DNA of 64,000 nucleotides, taken from Arion vulgaris (lineage: Eukaryota > Mollusca > Gastropoda > Stylommatophora > Arionidae). Both the position numbers and the translations under genes were made by a program. Positions within the stretch are counted from its first letter, which is position 1; each line of letters begins with the position of its first letter. The stretch covers positions 23,306,233 through 23,370,232 of the forward strand of contig CM036764.1 of the NCBI GenBank assembly GCA_020796225.1, read 5' to 3'. Below are positions 1 to 10,984 of this stretch, piece by piece. The notes beneath the pieces are model-generated. The model saw only the letters and a program-made list of their open reading frames with translations, made no database searches and was not told the origin of the DNA.

Positions 1-205
1 AGCGGAGCAAACCGTACTCAAAACTGGATAGCGGCAAACCAAGTAGTCCACAAAAAGACGGTTCGCTGGGCAGATGACACTCATCAACCCGGGAGGGTAG
101 GACATCTAAGGGTCGCAGCCCTAAAAGAAAATAGCAACCTGCTGCCTTACATGTTAGGCTGGGGACAGCAAAAGGCTAACGGAGAGCGGACCCAGTAAAC
201 GCTGG
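1..205 (+). pseudogene. possible 3' tail of a non-LTR retrotransposon
   Basis: An open frame at the window edge contains a VRWADDTHQ stretch and ends at a TAA/TAG-rich zone near base 200. Short basic peptides with an RWADD-like motif occur at the very C-terminus of several non-LTR retrotransposon polyproteins, which is the only reason for this call. The left part is cut by the window edge, so no domain can be seen. Confidence 0.3.
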
Positions 206-342
206 TTGAAACCGAACACACCACCGAAGGATAAGCACCAGAGCTCCAATTGGTACTGAAGGTTGTGAACGTATACCCGTTCTTGGTATTAAAGCTATTT
301 ATATATCACATTTGATTGATAAAAACGGCCTTAAGAACGATC

Positions 343-378
<36 letters not shown>
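343..378. repeat. (GA)n microsatellite
   Basis: A run of GA dinucleotides, ending in an imperfect GATAGAGATC. Confidence 0.9.
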
Positions 379-383
<5 letters not shown>

Positions 384-847
384 CGGACCAGATCAGATCT
401 GGAGAAAACCACAGTGATACTTAATAAATTGACATTTTAGGACAAAGACACGTATATATAGTATCACACATGGAAGCAAAATGAATAATAAAATGATAAA
501 ACTAACAAAAATCCGACGTTTCGACTAGTAAGTCTTTTTTCAAGGACACGCATACACAATGAATAATAAATAAACTAAATCATAGATCTAAATAGGATGG
601 ATGACTAGAGATGGATATAGCGAGTTCATACTTACCTGCCCCTCCATGGCCCAATGTGGACACAATGAGAGAGGAAAATGCATAGGAACCACGTTCCTAT
701 CACTGTTTGTGATTTGATTGATCACTTACCACACTCACATCCCATATAACAGTATTGTTTCTACACACAGAACCTAGACAAAACTTTCATTGTCCATTGC
801 CAGCAATTAGTTGGGTTTTTTGGTGAATCTTTGGAACGTACAGGACA

Positions 848-848
<1 letters not shown>
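379..848. other. non-coding stretch, little recognisable
   Basis: AT-rich sequence without a credible gene. A GACGTTTCGACTAG motif near 515-528 followed by CTTTTTTCAAGG resembles one at 18985-19012 (see findings). Confidence 0.5.
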
Positions 849-915
<67 letters not shown>

Positions 916-926
916 TATATATATCT
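849..926. repeat. (AT)n microsatellite
   Basis: Near-perfect alternating AT of about 75 bp. It produces a spurious IYIYIY frame on the minus strand. Confidence 0.95.
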
Positions 927-1726
927 TTAAGATATGTATAGTAAATAAAATAACGAACTATTATAGAAGAATACCAAGACCCGCATTTGTTAACAGTAAG
1001 CACGGGAAGAGTGTATTCTTTGTAGACGAATTCATCTGACTTAGTGTGCACACTTTCTCGCGTGCTAACATAACGTGTATTTATGTATTTCATTAAGGAC
1101 ATGTTAAACTGGTATATTGAATTTGACTATATATATGATGGAAACAATGCTTTCAGTATATACATAATGGTTAAAGATTTCAGAAAAATTAAGTTTTAGA
1201 TGTAAATTTACAGTAGTTTTGATAAAATTTGCTGAAAACATGATATTTTGTGCGGAAAATGGCCAAATTAGCATTCATCATCATGTCAAGTTTTATCAAA
1301 CACTATTATAGATAACTTAATGAAACTTAGTATATATGTAGGACAGTATGTTATACTTATTGTGAACTACCAACTTTTTGATTAGAGCTAACATTAAAAA
1401 GTTATGCTTATTTATGTGAAATATTTTAAAAAAAAAATTAGGGTATGGGTTAACATAAATGACCCCAAACAAAAAGTATTGAAGCTGCTTCATTTCTGGT
1501 AGTTCAACTGATGTCAATGAGAGTTACCTACTTGTGTGCCAATTTTAGAGACAAACTGTCCATAACTTTTTGAGATAGTACGCCATATGTAACCAAAAAT
1601 GTTGAATTAAGTGATTTTGAGATAATTGCAAAAATGTGACATACCTTGCTGGTTTTCAAAGTAAATGTTTACTTAATGCACTCTTGCTGCATATGAGTCA
1701 TCTTCAGGATATTCCCCAGCTGTCTG
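927..1726. other. AT-rich non-coding stretch
   Basis: No gene recognised. The part next to 1727 may be the 3' non-coding end of the Mutator-like element that follows on the minus strand. Confidence 0.4.
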
Positions 1727-2545
1727 GATACTTATTTCTTGCTCTTTGTATCTTATTATCTATTTTATTCTCTTCTTCAGCTACTCTTACACATGCTTGA
1801 TCAAAATGTTGAAATGCTGAAATACTGTAGTAGCCACCGCTTAATCCTAATTTGTTCATTACTTGAATCCTGCCTAGTTCCCCTTCATTGTATACAAGAG
1901 TAGCATCATTTACAGCTATTTCTAGCCTTCTCTTCCAACAAATGTAGCCTTAGGACACCTACCCCAGATCAAATGATGGTATGCTTCATTAGCATTTTGT
2001 GTTCCACAATGTAGACATTTTTTCAACAAATAATCATTTGAAAGATCCTCAAACACAGGTTTGATTATTTCCATGACAAAGTCTGGCAACTTCTTTCTAT
2101 TCTGACCATGGCACCAGTTTCCACGGATACCTTTCATATGTTCCCAGATTAACCATATTTGCCTTTTTCATGGCATCTAAATTTCCCACGTTTGACCAAA
2201 TTTCGCCTCCATAGTGACTCTGAATTCTTTTGATAGCGGCTTTTGTCAGTCTTCCAACTCCTCCAATCCCTTTATATTTTCTATCATTTTCTATAAATGA
2301 TTTGCTTTTATTGGCAGCAACTTTATCTATGAGTCTTTTATCTATGAGTCTTTAACCCATCCTCTTCTGAATGTGGCTGCAACATTCTAGTTTTCTCATT
2401 GCTTTACATGAATAGATGTGTGGCACTGATTCAGCAATTTCGTTGTAGCTTTTTTGAATCTCCATCTCCTAGAAAGCCAGTGTGTGCTAGACAATTCTGA
2501 CTGATAGATCTCTCAAAGATTCTCTTTAGAACTACAGGTTCCTAT
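1727..2545 (-). pseudogene. decayed Mutator-like transposase
   Basis: Read on the minus strand, three frames give one collinear protein. It starts near 2540 with a GDGDSKSYNEIAES block, continues through LECCSHIQKRMG and GIGGVGRLTKAAI, then WCHGQNRKKLP, then KCLHCGTQNANEAYHHLIW and RCPKATFV, and ends with AVNDATLVYNEGE and an Arg/Glu-rich tail stopping near 1727. This order (GDGDS, H-x-QKRMG, GxGxLT, TQNxNE..IWxRCPK) is what I know from the large animal family annotated as Mutator-like transposase-domain proteins. At least two in-frame stops (for example after KRMG) and frame changes near 2140-2160 show that it is dead. The N-terminal part is missing or unrecognisable. Terminal inverted repeats were not located. 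Catalytic roles are inferred from the family, not tested. Confidence 0.7.
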
Positions 2546-2774
2546 AGGAAAGTTCTGGTGGTTTTAATTTTTGCATATTTAATTAGGTAAACATACCGTT
2601 ACTATGCCAAATTTAAAAATTAATTAAAATTACTTCCAGATGGAATTTTACAACAAGCAATACAGTATTGTATGTAAAAATGAACATACTTTCATATTAT
2701 GTATAAAAAACAAAAACCACAAAATTTAGAGAAAAAAAACATTTTAACCTGTCCACGTGTGAAAAGCGAGATCA

Positions 2775-3745
2775 TTCTTTTTCTTTTGTTGTCACACTGT
2801 TGCTGGGTTGTTGTCTTGCGCTGCTCTAGACTCTAGAGGCTTATGTAATGGTTAATAGGTGATGGTTATTTTTGCATTTTAGCACGATTCTGTAATGCCA
2901 TCTACACATCTTTTTCGTGGTCTTCCTGTCGTCGTCTTTCCTGATGTTCTATTGTAGAAGACTATGTATACAGTGGAGTTTGGTTGCATTATTATTAAGC
3001 GGCCAAACCACTTTAATCTGTGCTTCTCAATGTAATTCAAGCAAGGTTCTGTCCCAACTTTATTTCTTATGCTGAGGTTGATGGCTCTATTGTTTCTGGT
3101 GTTGTTGGTAACTTTTCGTAGGCATCGCATTTCACATGTGGTTTCTTTTTACAACTGTGCTTTGCTAATTGTCCATGTTTGGCTCTGGTAATACACGAGT
3201 AAGCATGTAAATGCCGTTGAACATCTGCTGTTTAGTCCTCATTGAGATTTTTAGGTTCTTAACAATGGCGCTAGCTAGTATGTTACAGCATTTGCATTTT
3301 GCAATCTAGACTCTATCTCTCTGTCTTGTCTTACATCTTCTGTGAATATGCTTCCGAAGTAATTGAATTCTTGCACTTGGTTGATTTTGTAGTGCCATTG
3401 ACATGACTGTTTGGTTTATTATGTTTTCTTCTTATATTCATTAATTCTGTTTTAGTGTTATTAATTTTCATGTCATGTTTTATACACATTTGGCTCAAGG
3501 TGTCAATACTTTGTTGTTGGTCTTGTTCTTTTTGGTCTAAACACTGATCATCTGCGAAAAGCAGTTGATTTATGTCATTATCTGAATTTGACCCTTGACT
3601 TATTTTATCCATGTATATGAGAGGACATAACCTTGTCTGACACATGATGTAATAGAGAACCAGTCGGTCATTCCTTCTGTTCTTTGAAATATTGAAAATA
3701 TTATATTATGTACTCTCTCCACATAGAATCTGCAATGGATCTCTA
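2775..3745 (-). pseudogene. non-LTR retrotransposon remnant, RT and C-terminal tail (family 1)
   Basis: On the minus strand the sequence reads ITSCVRQGYVLSPLIYM, then after a spacer LLFADDQ (the RT catalytic FADD box, 3530-3550 region), NTKTELMNIRRKHNK, and further down NKVGTEPCLNYIEKHRLKW with a GRPRKRC basic end. This is the order of the last RT motifs and the C-terminal tail of a non-LTR (LINE) polyprotein. Frame changes separate the pieces and the 5' two thirds of the element are absent. The 3' non-coding end (from about 2775) and tail recur at 14973-15590 and 21797-22130, which defines the family. The product would have copied element RNA at the target site. This copy cannot. Confidence 0.75.
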
Positions 3746-3821
3746 ATACCGTTTGCCCCTCGTCTTGCTAGTACAGGCTGTTAGTTATCTATCTCTTGAT
3801 AATATCATTCCATTTGTAGAG

Positions 3822-4191
3822 GAAATTTGTAGTATTTATATTTCCGTCCTATCTTTAATTCTACTGTTTAGTATGGTATCACCCTTGTGTTTGCGGGCTC
3901 TGCAAGGAGCAAAGAATAGTAACACTGCAACCTACAAGGTATGTCGTAAGAGGCGACCTAGGTAGGGCCTAGGAAGCTACCTATTAAATAAAAAGCGATG
4001 TATATATATATATATATATCGCTTTTATTTAATAGGTAGCTTCCTAGGCCTCTACAGAAGTCGTCTCTTACGACATACCTTGTAGGTTGCAGTGTTACTA
4101 TCTTTGCTCCTTCGAGCCCGGCAACACAAGGGTGATACCATACTAAACAGTAGAATTAAAGATAGACGGAAATATAAATACTACAAATTTC
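3822..4191. repeat. large near-perfect palindrome around a (TA)n core
   Basis: Left arm 3822-about 4000 and right arm about 4019-4191 are reverse complements with only a few small differences, separated by about 18 bp of alternating TA. Each arm holds a 5' half of retroposon family A plus about 65 bp of identical flanking DNA. The arms therefore represent an inverted duplication of a locus, not two independent insertions. The right end lies 5 bp from the Tigger element at 4197. Confidence 0.9.
3880..4140. mobile_element. two inverted partial copies of retroposon family A
   Basis: The + strand copy (about 3888-4000) and the minus copy (about 4020-4138) each carry the family A blocks GCAAAGAATAGTAACACTG, the CTACAAGG..TGTCGTAAGAGGCGAC region and AAATAAAAAGCG. 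Both lack the 3' half. They form the inner part of the palindrome. Confidence 0.8.
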
Positions 4192-4196
4192 ATATA

Positions 4197-6631
4197 CATG
4201 GAACTCCAATATTCGTCCCCGCCAGTATTCGTCTTTTTCGATATTCGCCCTGTTTTTCGTCAACATTTTTTTTCGATATTCGTCGGAAAGTCAATATTCA
4301 TCCTACCTCCGGAAGCCGGCAGAAAGCAGCTGATCGCCATTTTGTGTCGGTTGTTTGGCTGAAGCGCTTGTTTGAAAGTGCACGCAATAAAACTCTTGTT
4401 ATTTTTTAAATCTTATGCAGTTTTTGCAATTTATTATTACAAAAATTTTGTGACCATGGGACGTAAGAAGTGTAGTGACGATAATGGTGGTAAAAAAAGA
4501 AGAAAGCAGTGCGAAGTACCATTGATTTAAAAAAAAAAATTATTGCTAAGTTTGAAGCTGGAACACGTGTCGCCGATTTAGTAAAGGAATTTGAAATGCC
4601 GAGAACTACCATTGCTAGCATAATAAAAAAAGGATGCTATTAAATCAGCTGAAGTCGCACAAGGTGTAACAATTCTTGCTTCTAATAGATCGCCAATCAT
4701 TGAGGACATGGAAAAGTTGTTATTAGTTTGGATAACTGAAAAACAAAGGGCTGGTGATAGTGTTTCAGAAGCTATAATTTGCGAAAAAGCGAGGTCACTT
4801 TATCAAGATTTACAGAATGAAAGGCTTAGGCCATTAACATTCGCTGATGCTGCCGAATTCAAGGCAAGTAGTGGCTGGTTCCGCAATTTTAAATCCCGCA
4901 CAGGCATTCATAGTGTAGTTAGACATGGCGAGGCTGCAAGTTCGAATGCAGAAGGAGCTAAACAGTTTGTGATCGATTTTAAAAACTTCGTAGATGCTGA
5001 AGAATATGTCCCTCAGCAAGTTTTCAATTGCGACGAAACAGGGTTGTTTTGGAAGAAGATGCCAAGACGCACCTACATTACAAGAGAGGAAAGTTCAATG
5101 CCGGGCCATAAGCCTATGAAAGACAGGTTAACCCTTATGCTCTGTGGCAATGCTAGTGGTGATTGCAAAATTAAACCCTTGCTCATATACAATTCTGAAA
5201 ATCCGAGAGTCTTTAAGCAAAACAATATCATTAAAAGTAGATTAAATGTCATGTGGCGATCAAATAGAAAGGCTTGGGTGACTAGGCAATTTTTTTAGAG
5301 TGGATTCATGAAGTCTTTGCCCCAAGTACTAAAGCTTACCTAGAAAGTATTAATTTACCAGTGAAAGTTTTATTAATTTTGGACAATGCTCCTGCTCATC
5401 CCCCCTGGCTTAGAAGATGTTTTAACTGGTGATTACGATTATATTCGCGTTAAATATCTACCCCCAAATACAACTCCACTGATTCAACCCATGGACCAAC
5501 AAGTAATTTCTAACTTTAAGAAACTGTATACGAAAGCACTGTTTCGAAGATGTTTTGAGGTTACGTCAGAGACTGAGCTTACATTGCGTGATTTTTGGAA
5601 AAATCACTTTAATATCCTACATTGTTTAAGGCTAATTGATAAAGCATGGAACGAAGTCACCACCCGAACAATGAATTCTGCATGGAAAAACGTATGGCCA
5701 GATTGTGTATCAGAAAGAGACTTTGATGGTTTTCAAGAACAGCCAGTTGTTGATGAAATTGTTGCTTTGGGGGTATTCCTGGGATTGGAGATTGACAACG
5801 CAGATGTCGAAGAATTGGTAGAGGGACATAGAATGGATTTGACCACACAGGAGCTACTCGAACTTCATAAAGAACAGGAAGTTGAAGTGGTAAGAGAAAT
5901 TTCATCAGACGAGCAAAAAGACGATGGCCCAGTTTCAAGTGGTGAAATAAAGGAATGGTTAACTACGTGGGGGAAAATGCAGGTTTTTATTGAGAAATGG
6001 CATCCAAACATCGCTATTGTAAACCAGCGTATCAATTCGTTTGATGACGACGTGTTTGGACACTTTAGAAAAATTCTAAAGAACAGAACAAAACAATCAA
6101 CCTTGGATAAATTCTTTAAAAACGAGTGCTGGTGAATCATCTGTAAATGTTGGCGAATCGTCTGGAATCAATCAATCGCCTGGTGACATTGCTTGATGAC
6201 GTAATGGAAGGTGACTCATCTTCCGACGAAAAATAACCTACGTAGTACTGTAACCTTAAAAATAAAAACTCTTAATAAGAATCATTGTTTTTCTCATCCA
6301 AAAGGTAAATTTCTTTTTAAAATTGTATTTGTGTTTAGTGTACTACATGTATTTATGTAGGCCTACACAGTGCATATTACGTATTATTTATGGCAGTACG
6401 CTGGTTAATATGTGCTGTAGTTAAATTGTACAGTGTTTGAAATGATTTCGGAGATCGATTCTCAAGTGAAAATTTATTTTGTTGTAGAATAGATACGCAA
6501 TATTCGAGGCCGGGAACGAATTAATCCATTTTTTAGTTAATTCCTATGGGAAAAAATTGTTCGATATTCGTCTTTTTCGATATTCATCATCCCTCGGGAA
6601 CGGATTAATGACGAATATTGGAGTTCCACTG
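4197..6631 (+). mobile_element. full-length Tigger/pogo-type DNA transposon
   Basis: The element is bounded by TA target duplications (4195-4196 and 6632-6633). The right end reads CAGTGGAACTCCAATATTCG on its complement, and the left end is the same except for one missing G. Subterminal motifs TTTTTCGATATTCGTC recur inside both ends. Length is about 2.43 kb, typical of Tigger1-like elements. It carries one broken transposase gene (4456-6135). Confidence 0.9.
4456..6135 (+). pseudogene. Tigger (TIGD1-like) transposase, frameshifted
   Basis: Translation begins at an ATG in good context at 4456. The order of domains is: a psq-type helix-turn-helix (IIAKFEAGTRVADLVKEFEM, 4540-4610), a CENP-B-type DNA-binding domain (about 4708-4930, ending FKSRTGIHSVVRHGEAASSN), and a DDE domain. 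Catalytic residues are visible: first Asp in FNCDETGLFWKK (about 5024), second in LLILDNAPAH (about 5375-5400), third in TTPLIQPMDQQV (about 5490). A GEIKEWLTTWGKMQVF region and a KQSTLDKFF end match TIGD1-type proteins. It is broken by a premature TAA near 4530, a frame change near 4633, a one-base loss in the T run at 5287-5295, and a frame change in the C run near 5400. It would have cut and pasted the element in the nucleus. This copy should be inactive. Confidence 0.93.
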
Positions 6632-6633
6632 TA

Positions 6634-7178
6634 TATATTTAAACAAATTGATTTGAAATTCTTTTCTTTCTATAATAAACTATTTGATTCTCCGAAAGGA
6701 GTAAATTCTTATTTTTCCTGTTTGTTGGTCTACACAACCTGATTATAACCATAGCAAGATTCATCCTTAGGTTCAAAAGAGTGTGCCTCGGTTTAAAGAG
6801 GCTTTAATCTCATACATTACAAACACAACAATGTTCTTGTCTTTTACTTCCGTTTCACATTTACTTTGATCTTTATTACTTGTCAAGATGAAGAAAAACA
6901 CTGAATCTGTTCCAATATCCCACCGTTAATTCCTCTGTTGTTTAAAGTTGAATTTTATTGTGCTAATTATCATCGTTTTTGTATGCTGTTAAATATGTTA
7001 GAGACTTCTGTTTTTACCTTATTCACGTTATTTAAATTCTTTCTGGCTTTTAAACGGTCCTGAACGAAACAGAAATCTGAGATGAGATAAGAGGGAGCAT
7101 CAAGAGTTAACCGAGAAGGAAGACAAAAAAAGCAGACACTCGACAAGTTTTTCTGCGAAAGAATGAATATGTGATTAT

Positions 7179-7183
<5 letters not shown>
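6634..7183. other. non-coding stretch
   Basis: AT-rich, no gene or repeat recognised. Confidence 0.4.

Positions 7184-7229
<46 letters not shown>
7184..7229. repeat. (AT)n microsatellite
   Basis: About 45 bp of alternating AT followed by CACACACATG. It is directly followed by a family A copy. Confidence 0.95.
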
Positions 7230-7235
<6 letters not shown>

Positions 7236-7236
<1 letters not shown>

Positions 7237-7492
7237 TGTCCGTGTGTTTCCCTGGTCACAATGGGAGCAACGAATAGTAACACTGCGACATACAAGGCAT
7301 GTCGTAAGAGGCAACTGAGGTAGGGGCATAGGGAAGTTACCCTAGTAAATGAAAAGCGTCGCAGAAACTGGATGTGCTCGCCTACTGGTAGGCGCATAAC
7401 TGGTACAACGTAAATCGCTCTTACGCTTAGATCACTTACAAATCACAAAGAGGGGTTTTACAAGTGGTCGATATGGAGCGTACGAAGAAGAT
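7236..7492 (+). mobile_element. retroposon family A copy
   Basis: Carries all family blocks in order: GCAACGAATAGTAACACTG, GTCGTAAGAGGCAACTGAG, AAATGAAAAGCGTCGCAG, AATCACAAAGAGG, GGTCGATATGGAGCGT and a GAAGAAG tail. Confidence 0.85.
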
Positions 7493-7693
7493 GTAAAAAA
7501 AATATATTTCGGTCCTGCTTATTTAAATTACTGAACTATTTTATTATATTTTATCCACAGAGAAAAATTTACAGTAAAACTGATACGAACGGGGTGATAC
7601 TTGATGAGGATGCAGGAGTGTTCACTTTTTCTACATTTGACCATTAAACTGATCAATTTAATAAACTGTATCCACCGCTGACCCATTTCACAG

Positions 7694-7768
7694 TGGGGGA
7701 AAGTTTCTTGTCCATGACCAGGGAGGGCGTATCAAACCGAGTTGTCAGGATGGATAACAATTCTAGCG
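7694..7768 (+). CDS. MAP3K2/3: MAP3K2/3 orthologue, first coding exon (start codon 7750)
   Basis: The exon ends at a consensus donor (AGCG followed by GTGAGT) in phase 1. Its last base joins exactly to the exon at 54213 to make Glu-7. The chosen start is the ATG at 7750: it has A at -3 and G at +4, and the product begins Met-Asp-Asn-Asn-Ser-Ser, like the Met-Asp start of vertebrate MEKK2/3. An in-frame ATG at 7714 has a weaker context and would add 12 residues. The left edge is uncertain. A possible acceptor (TTTCACAG) precedes 7694, giving a 5' UTR exon part, but the frame is open back to a TAA at 7645, so the UTR may extend further left. Only six complete codons are coding, which is why the exon looks like nothing on its own. 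Confidence 0.72.
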
Positions 7769-8212
7769 GTGAGTCAAAATTGTATTGTTTGAAAGTTATT
7801 TTTATGTCTGAGCACTTTTTTTTTCTCTCTTCATTATTCATTTGCAACAGATATGGTGGTAAAAGACACCTCTGACATCTCCAATTCTAATCCTAGACAT
7901 TGAAAAGTGTCAGTCTTTTATGGATGCAGGATGGTTATCATGATTTATTTCATGTATAATTTAATTTTGTAACATGCCGTCCACCATCAACATGTAAGAG
8001 CTTTATCCATGACTTCTTTAAAATGCTCTACTTGTTCAGCTATATAAGGGAATACTGTAGTAAAACTATGTAGCATATGATTTGATTATTATTGTTTTAT
8101 CATCTTTTTTCCATTTCTAGTTTTTCACATTTATTTCGTTTTTAGCCAGCAATGGCGGAATGCGGGAGGGCCATTCAGAGTCAGAGCTGTTTGATTCTGA
8201 ACACGACTTTGC

Positions 8213-10066
8213 TATAGTCTGTCCATTAATTCGTGAGCACGTTTGAAATTAATTTTCTCGAAAACTACCTGTTGGATCTCAGTGATTTTTTGCATGCAGC
8301 CTTAGAATATCTATGACGCTAAAATAAAGCTAACCAGTAGTTCATAGATGCTACGGATTTTGCACATCGGCGAATTACTTTGATCTTTTATGACAATTGC
8401 AAATACGGGGCTCAAATTTTAGATTTTACAGTAATCCCTAGAATTTGTCCATGTCAATTCTATTCATAGGTGTATCTCCATATTAACTTGATAGGTCAAG
8501 TAATTAAGTGTGTTGCCCTTTATGTGCAATCGTGAACTTGGATACAGTATGCAACAGTTAGTCCTCCCTTCGGTCACCATTAGACCCCAGGGTGTCTTAA
8601 CTTCACCACAAATTGTATGATGATAGACGCATTTTGATATGGAAATGTATACGTTGCTATTTCTCAGTCTAATCAAAATATGATTTGTATCATCCCGAAT
8701 CTGACGATTCCATGAGGTTGATAATTGTTACTGGCTGGACAAATTGTAATCCATCTCGGTGCCAGTACTCGTCTTCCTCTCGGAGCACATGTTCAACACA
8801 CTTCTTCCAGAACTGCATGTCTATCATTGAAAGGGACTCACGTGTCAGAACTTCAACATCGCACATTTTAAATGTCCTGTTCTGTTCGGCAACTTGCCCT
8901 TTTACTTTAGCCCAGACAAGCTCTATCGGATTGAGGTGAGCATGATATGGAGGTAGTCGCAAAGACGTGTGGCCGTATTCCGCAATGATTTTGTCAATAT
9001 GAAACACCTTTGTCTTATTTGTCATCCTCACCAGGTGCAACAACTCGGGTTTCAAATATGTATCATCGAAGCTGACATTTTCCTTAGCAAGCCAAGTCCT
9101 AATTTGATCTTTTGTATTTGATGCAGTTGGTACTTTGTCTTCCGCTGATACTGCGTTTTGATAGGATGCATTATCCATTACCAAGCATGATGGTCTGTTT
9201 AGAATTGGAAGTAGATCTTTCTCCATCCAGTGCCTGAAAATATGTCCATTCATTTCTGTGTGGTAGTCCCTACCGTCGGTACTTTTGATTGGAAAATAAG
9301 TCCAGCGTCATGGACAAGACCTTCTTCACTGCTTCCTGCATGTGTTAGTATAATACGCTGACTTTTACTGCTTGGTATTTTTCTTTCTGTTCACCGTCTA
9401 CTGATTGCCATTCTTTAGCATTGGTGTGGTGAGCATTGACCCAGGATTCGTCCAAATATACAATATCATAGCCTTGCCTCCGCGCTCACGGATCTGCCTC
9501 AGGTATTTACTTCGGGCAGCAATTAAATGTGGCTTTTCACAAATAATATTCCTGCCGCCTATAGTTTTTCTGAAGGTGAAGCCGGCGGCTCTTACAATTT
9601 TCCATAGAGTACTTTTAGAAATGTCTATGCTGCAATCTGATTGCAGTTTTAATTTCAGTTTCCTGAGAGTAACAAGTTGATTTGTCGCAAACATTTTCAA
9701 GAGCTCCGTCTTATGACATCTATGTCAAAGTCGTCAATTGTTCTTTTCCTTCCTTGCTTGACATTAGTGCACTTTGTGTCCTGTTTAATCCATCGGGAAA
9801 AGGATTCTCTATTCAGACCAAGCGCCAGTTGCGTTCGTTTCTCAGGGTTATGAATATCGCAATATAGATGACCTCTCTTAGATTTCCTACGGAAGTGTTG
9901 GTATAGTAAAACTGTAACCTTCTGCATTGTTATAAATGTGCACTTCAGACTCATTATGAATGTGATATCAATGTCAGTTTTGATAAGCCAACAAATATGA
10001 TACAATAGCTTCATACAAATAGCGAGATACACCTATAACTATACAACGGTATCCCAATTATAACGT
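8213..10066 (-). mobile_element. Sailor-like (DD82E-type) DNA transposon, copy 1, one end lost
   Basis: The right end of the element in its own orientation is the terminal inverted repeat starting TAGTCTGTCCATTAATTCG at 8215, next to TA (8213-8214). The repeat is long, about 100 bp, judged by comparison with copy 2. The other end stops at about 10066, inside the region matching 51955 of copy 2, so the 5' terminal repeat and about 330 bp are missing. The remaining sequence is near-identical to copy 2 by eye but in opposite orientation. Confidence 0.88.
8690..10032 (-). pseudogene. Sailor-like transposase, frameshifted (copy 1)
   Basis: The minus-strand frames line up as one IS630-Tc1-mariner superfamily transposase. 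N-terminal helix-turn-helix region: 10032-9700 (ALGLNRESFSRWIKQ) and 9700-9400 (LVTLRKLKLKL, STLWKIVRAAGF). The DDE part has its first Asp in the DES block near 9440 (shifted frame), second Asp in LVMDNASYQNAV, Glu in HLNPIELVWAKVKG. I count 83 residues between second Asp and Glu, far more than the 34-41 of ordinary Tc1/mariner. The recently described Sailor group is named DD82E, so this assignment rests on spacing and motif likeness. One-base deletions relative to copy 2 near 9705 and 9490 break the frame, and more damage lies near 9255-9400. The C-terminal half (8690-9253) is still open. Confidence 0.82.
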
Positions 10067-10187
10067 TATTTGTTTCGCATATTTGTTCACCTGATAATCG
10101 TGCTTGATAAATCTTTTTTTCCATGTTACATTTGACGTTAAGGTTTATGTTTTCTGTAAAGAACACCACATTTAATTATGCTCTACC

Positions 10188-10430
10188 TGTAGGGGGTCTC
10201 AGTAGCGAGTGGTTAAGATATTTGCCTATTTTTCTGAAGGTTGTGTGTTGGAATCCAGACTCTTCATTTAGTTCACAGTGCATTTGTCGAAGATTCCCGC
10301 TATTGTAGCTCAAACTACGGAGTTTGTGCTTTGTGCAACACTCTCGTCAGGTGGTATGCTATTTCTGCTGAGAGGGACAGAGCCATATGTGGAAACCTGG
10401 TGCAATGAAGTCAACCCTTATCATTTAGAC
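10188..10430 (+). mobile_element. tRNA-derived SINE, family B
   Basis: The head has pol III box-like blocks: TAGCGAGTGGTTAAGATA (A box type) and TTGTGTGTTGGAATCC (B box type). The body has the family signature TACGGAGTTTGTGCTTTGTG, GAGAGGGACAGAGCCATATG and GGTGCAATGAAGTCAACC. Other copies are near 12738, 25690, 27065, 32535, 54450 and 59880. Confidence 0.8.
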
Positions 10431-10558
10431 TATTTATTTTCTACCTATCTCATCAGCTTTTTAACATTGTTCCTTAAACATTAATGTTTTACACGTTGGA
10501 TGTTCCCGACGATTTGTTTTGTTACTTATATTTTATTCTCCTTTATCGTCCTTATGTT

Positions 10559-10829
10559 GTCGGGGCCAGCAAAGAGAGCAAAGAATAGTAACACTGCGAC
10601 CTACAAGGCATGTCTAAGAGGCGACTGAGGTAGAGGTCTATGGATGCTACCCTAAATAAAAAAGCGTCGCAGAAATCGGATGTGCTGGCCTACTTGTAGG
10701 CCATACCTGGTACACTTGTTGGCATTACCTGGCACAGAGTACAATCGCTTTTAGGCTCAGATCACATATAAATCACAAAGAGTGGTATAACAAGTGGTCC
10801 ATATAGGACTTTCGAAGAAGAAGAATTTG
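10559..10829 (+). mobile_element. retroposon family A copy
   Basis: Complete set of family blocks. Imperfect flanking duplication CCTTATGTT (10550-10558) and CCTTCATGTT (10830-10839). The tail is TTCGAAGAAGAAGAA. Confidence 0.85.
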
Positions 10830-10984
10830 CCTTCATGTTCGTTATGCTTCTCTTCTGTTCTGCTCTTATAGTGTCAGCACTATGATGTCAAACCTCCCCA
10901 ACAATGTGACTGTCCTGTATACATCATTATAGTATGCTGATTTGTCGTAAACCACGTTACCTATATCGTTCTCAATCATGCTAT

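Noticed and set aside
5657..6140. Minus-strand open frames
   Set aside because: Shadows of the Tigger transposase.
8685..8939. + strand open frame
   Set aside because: Shadow of the Sailor-like transposase on the minus strand.
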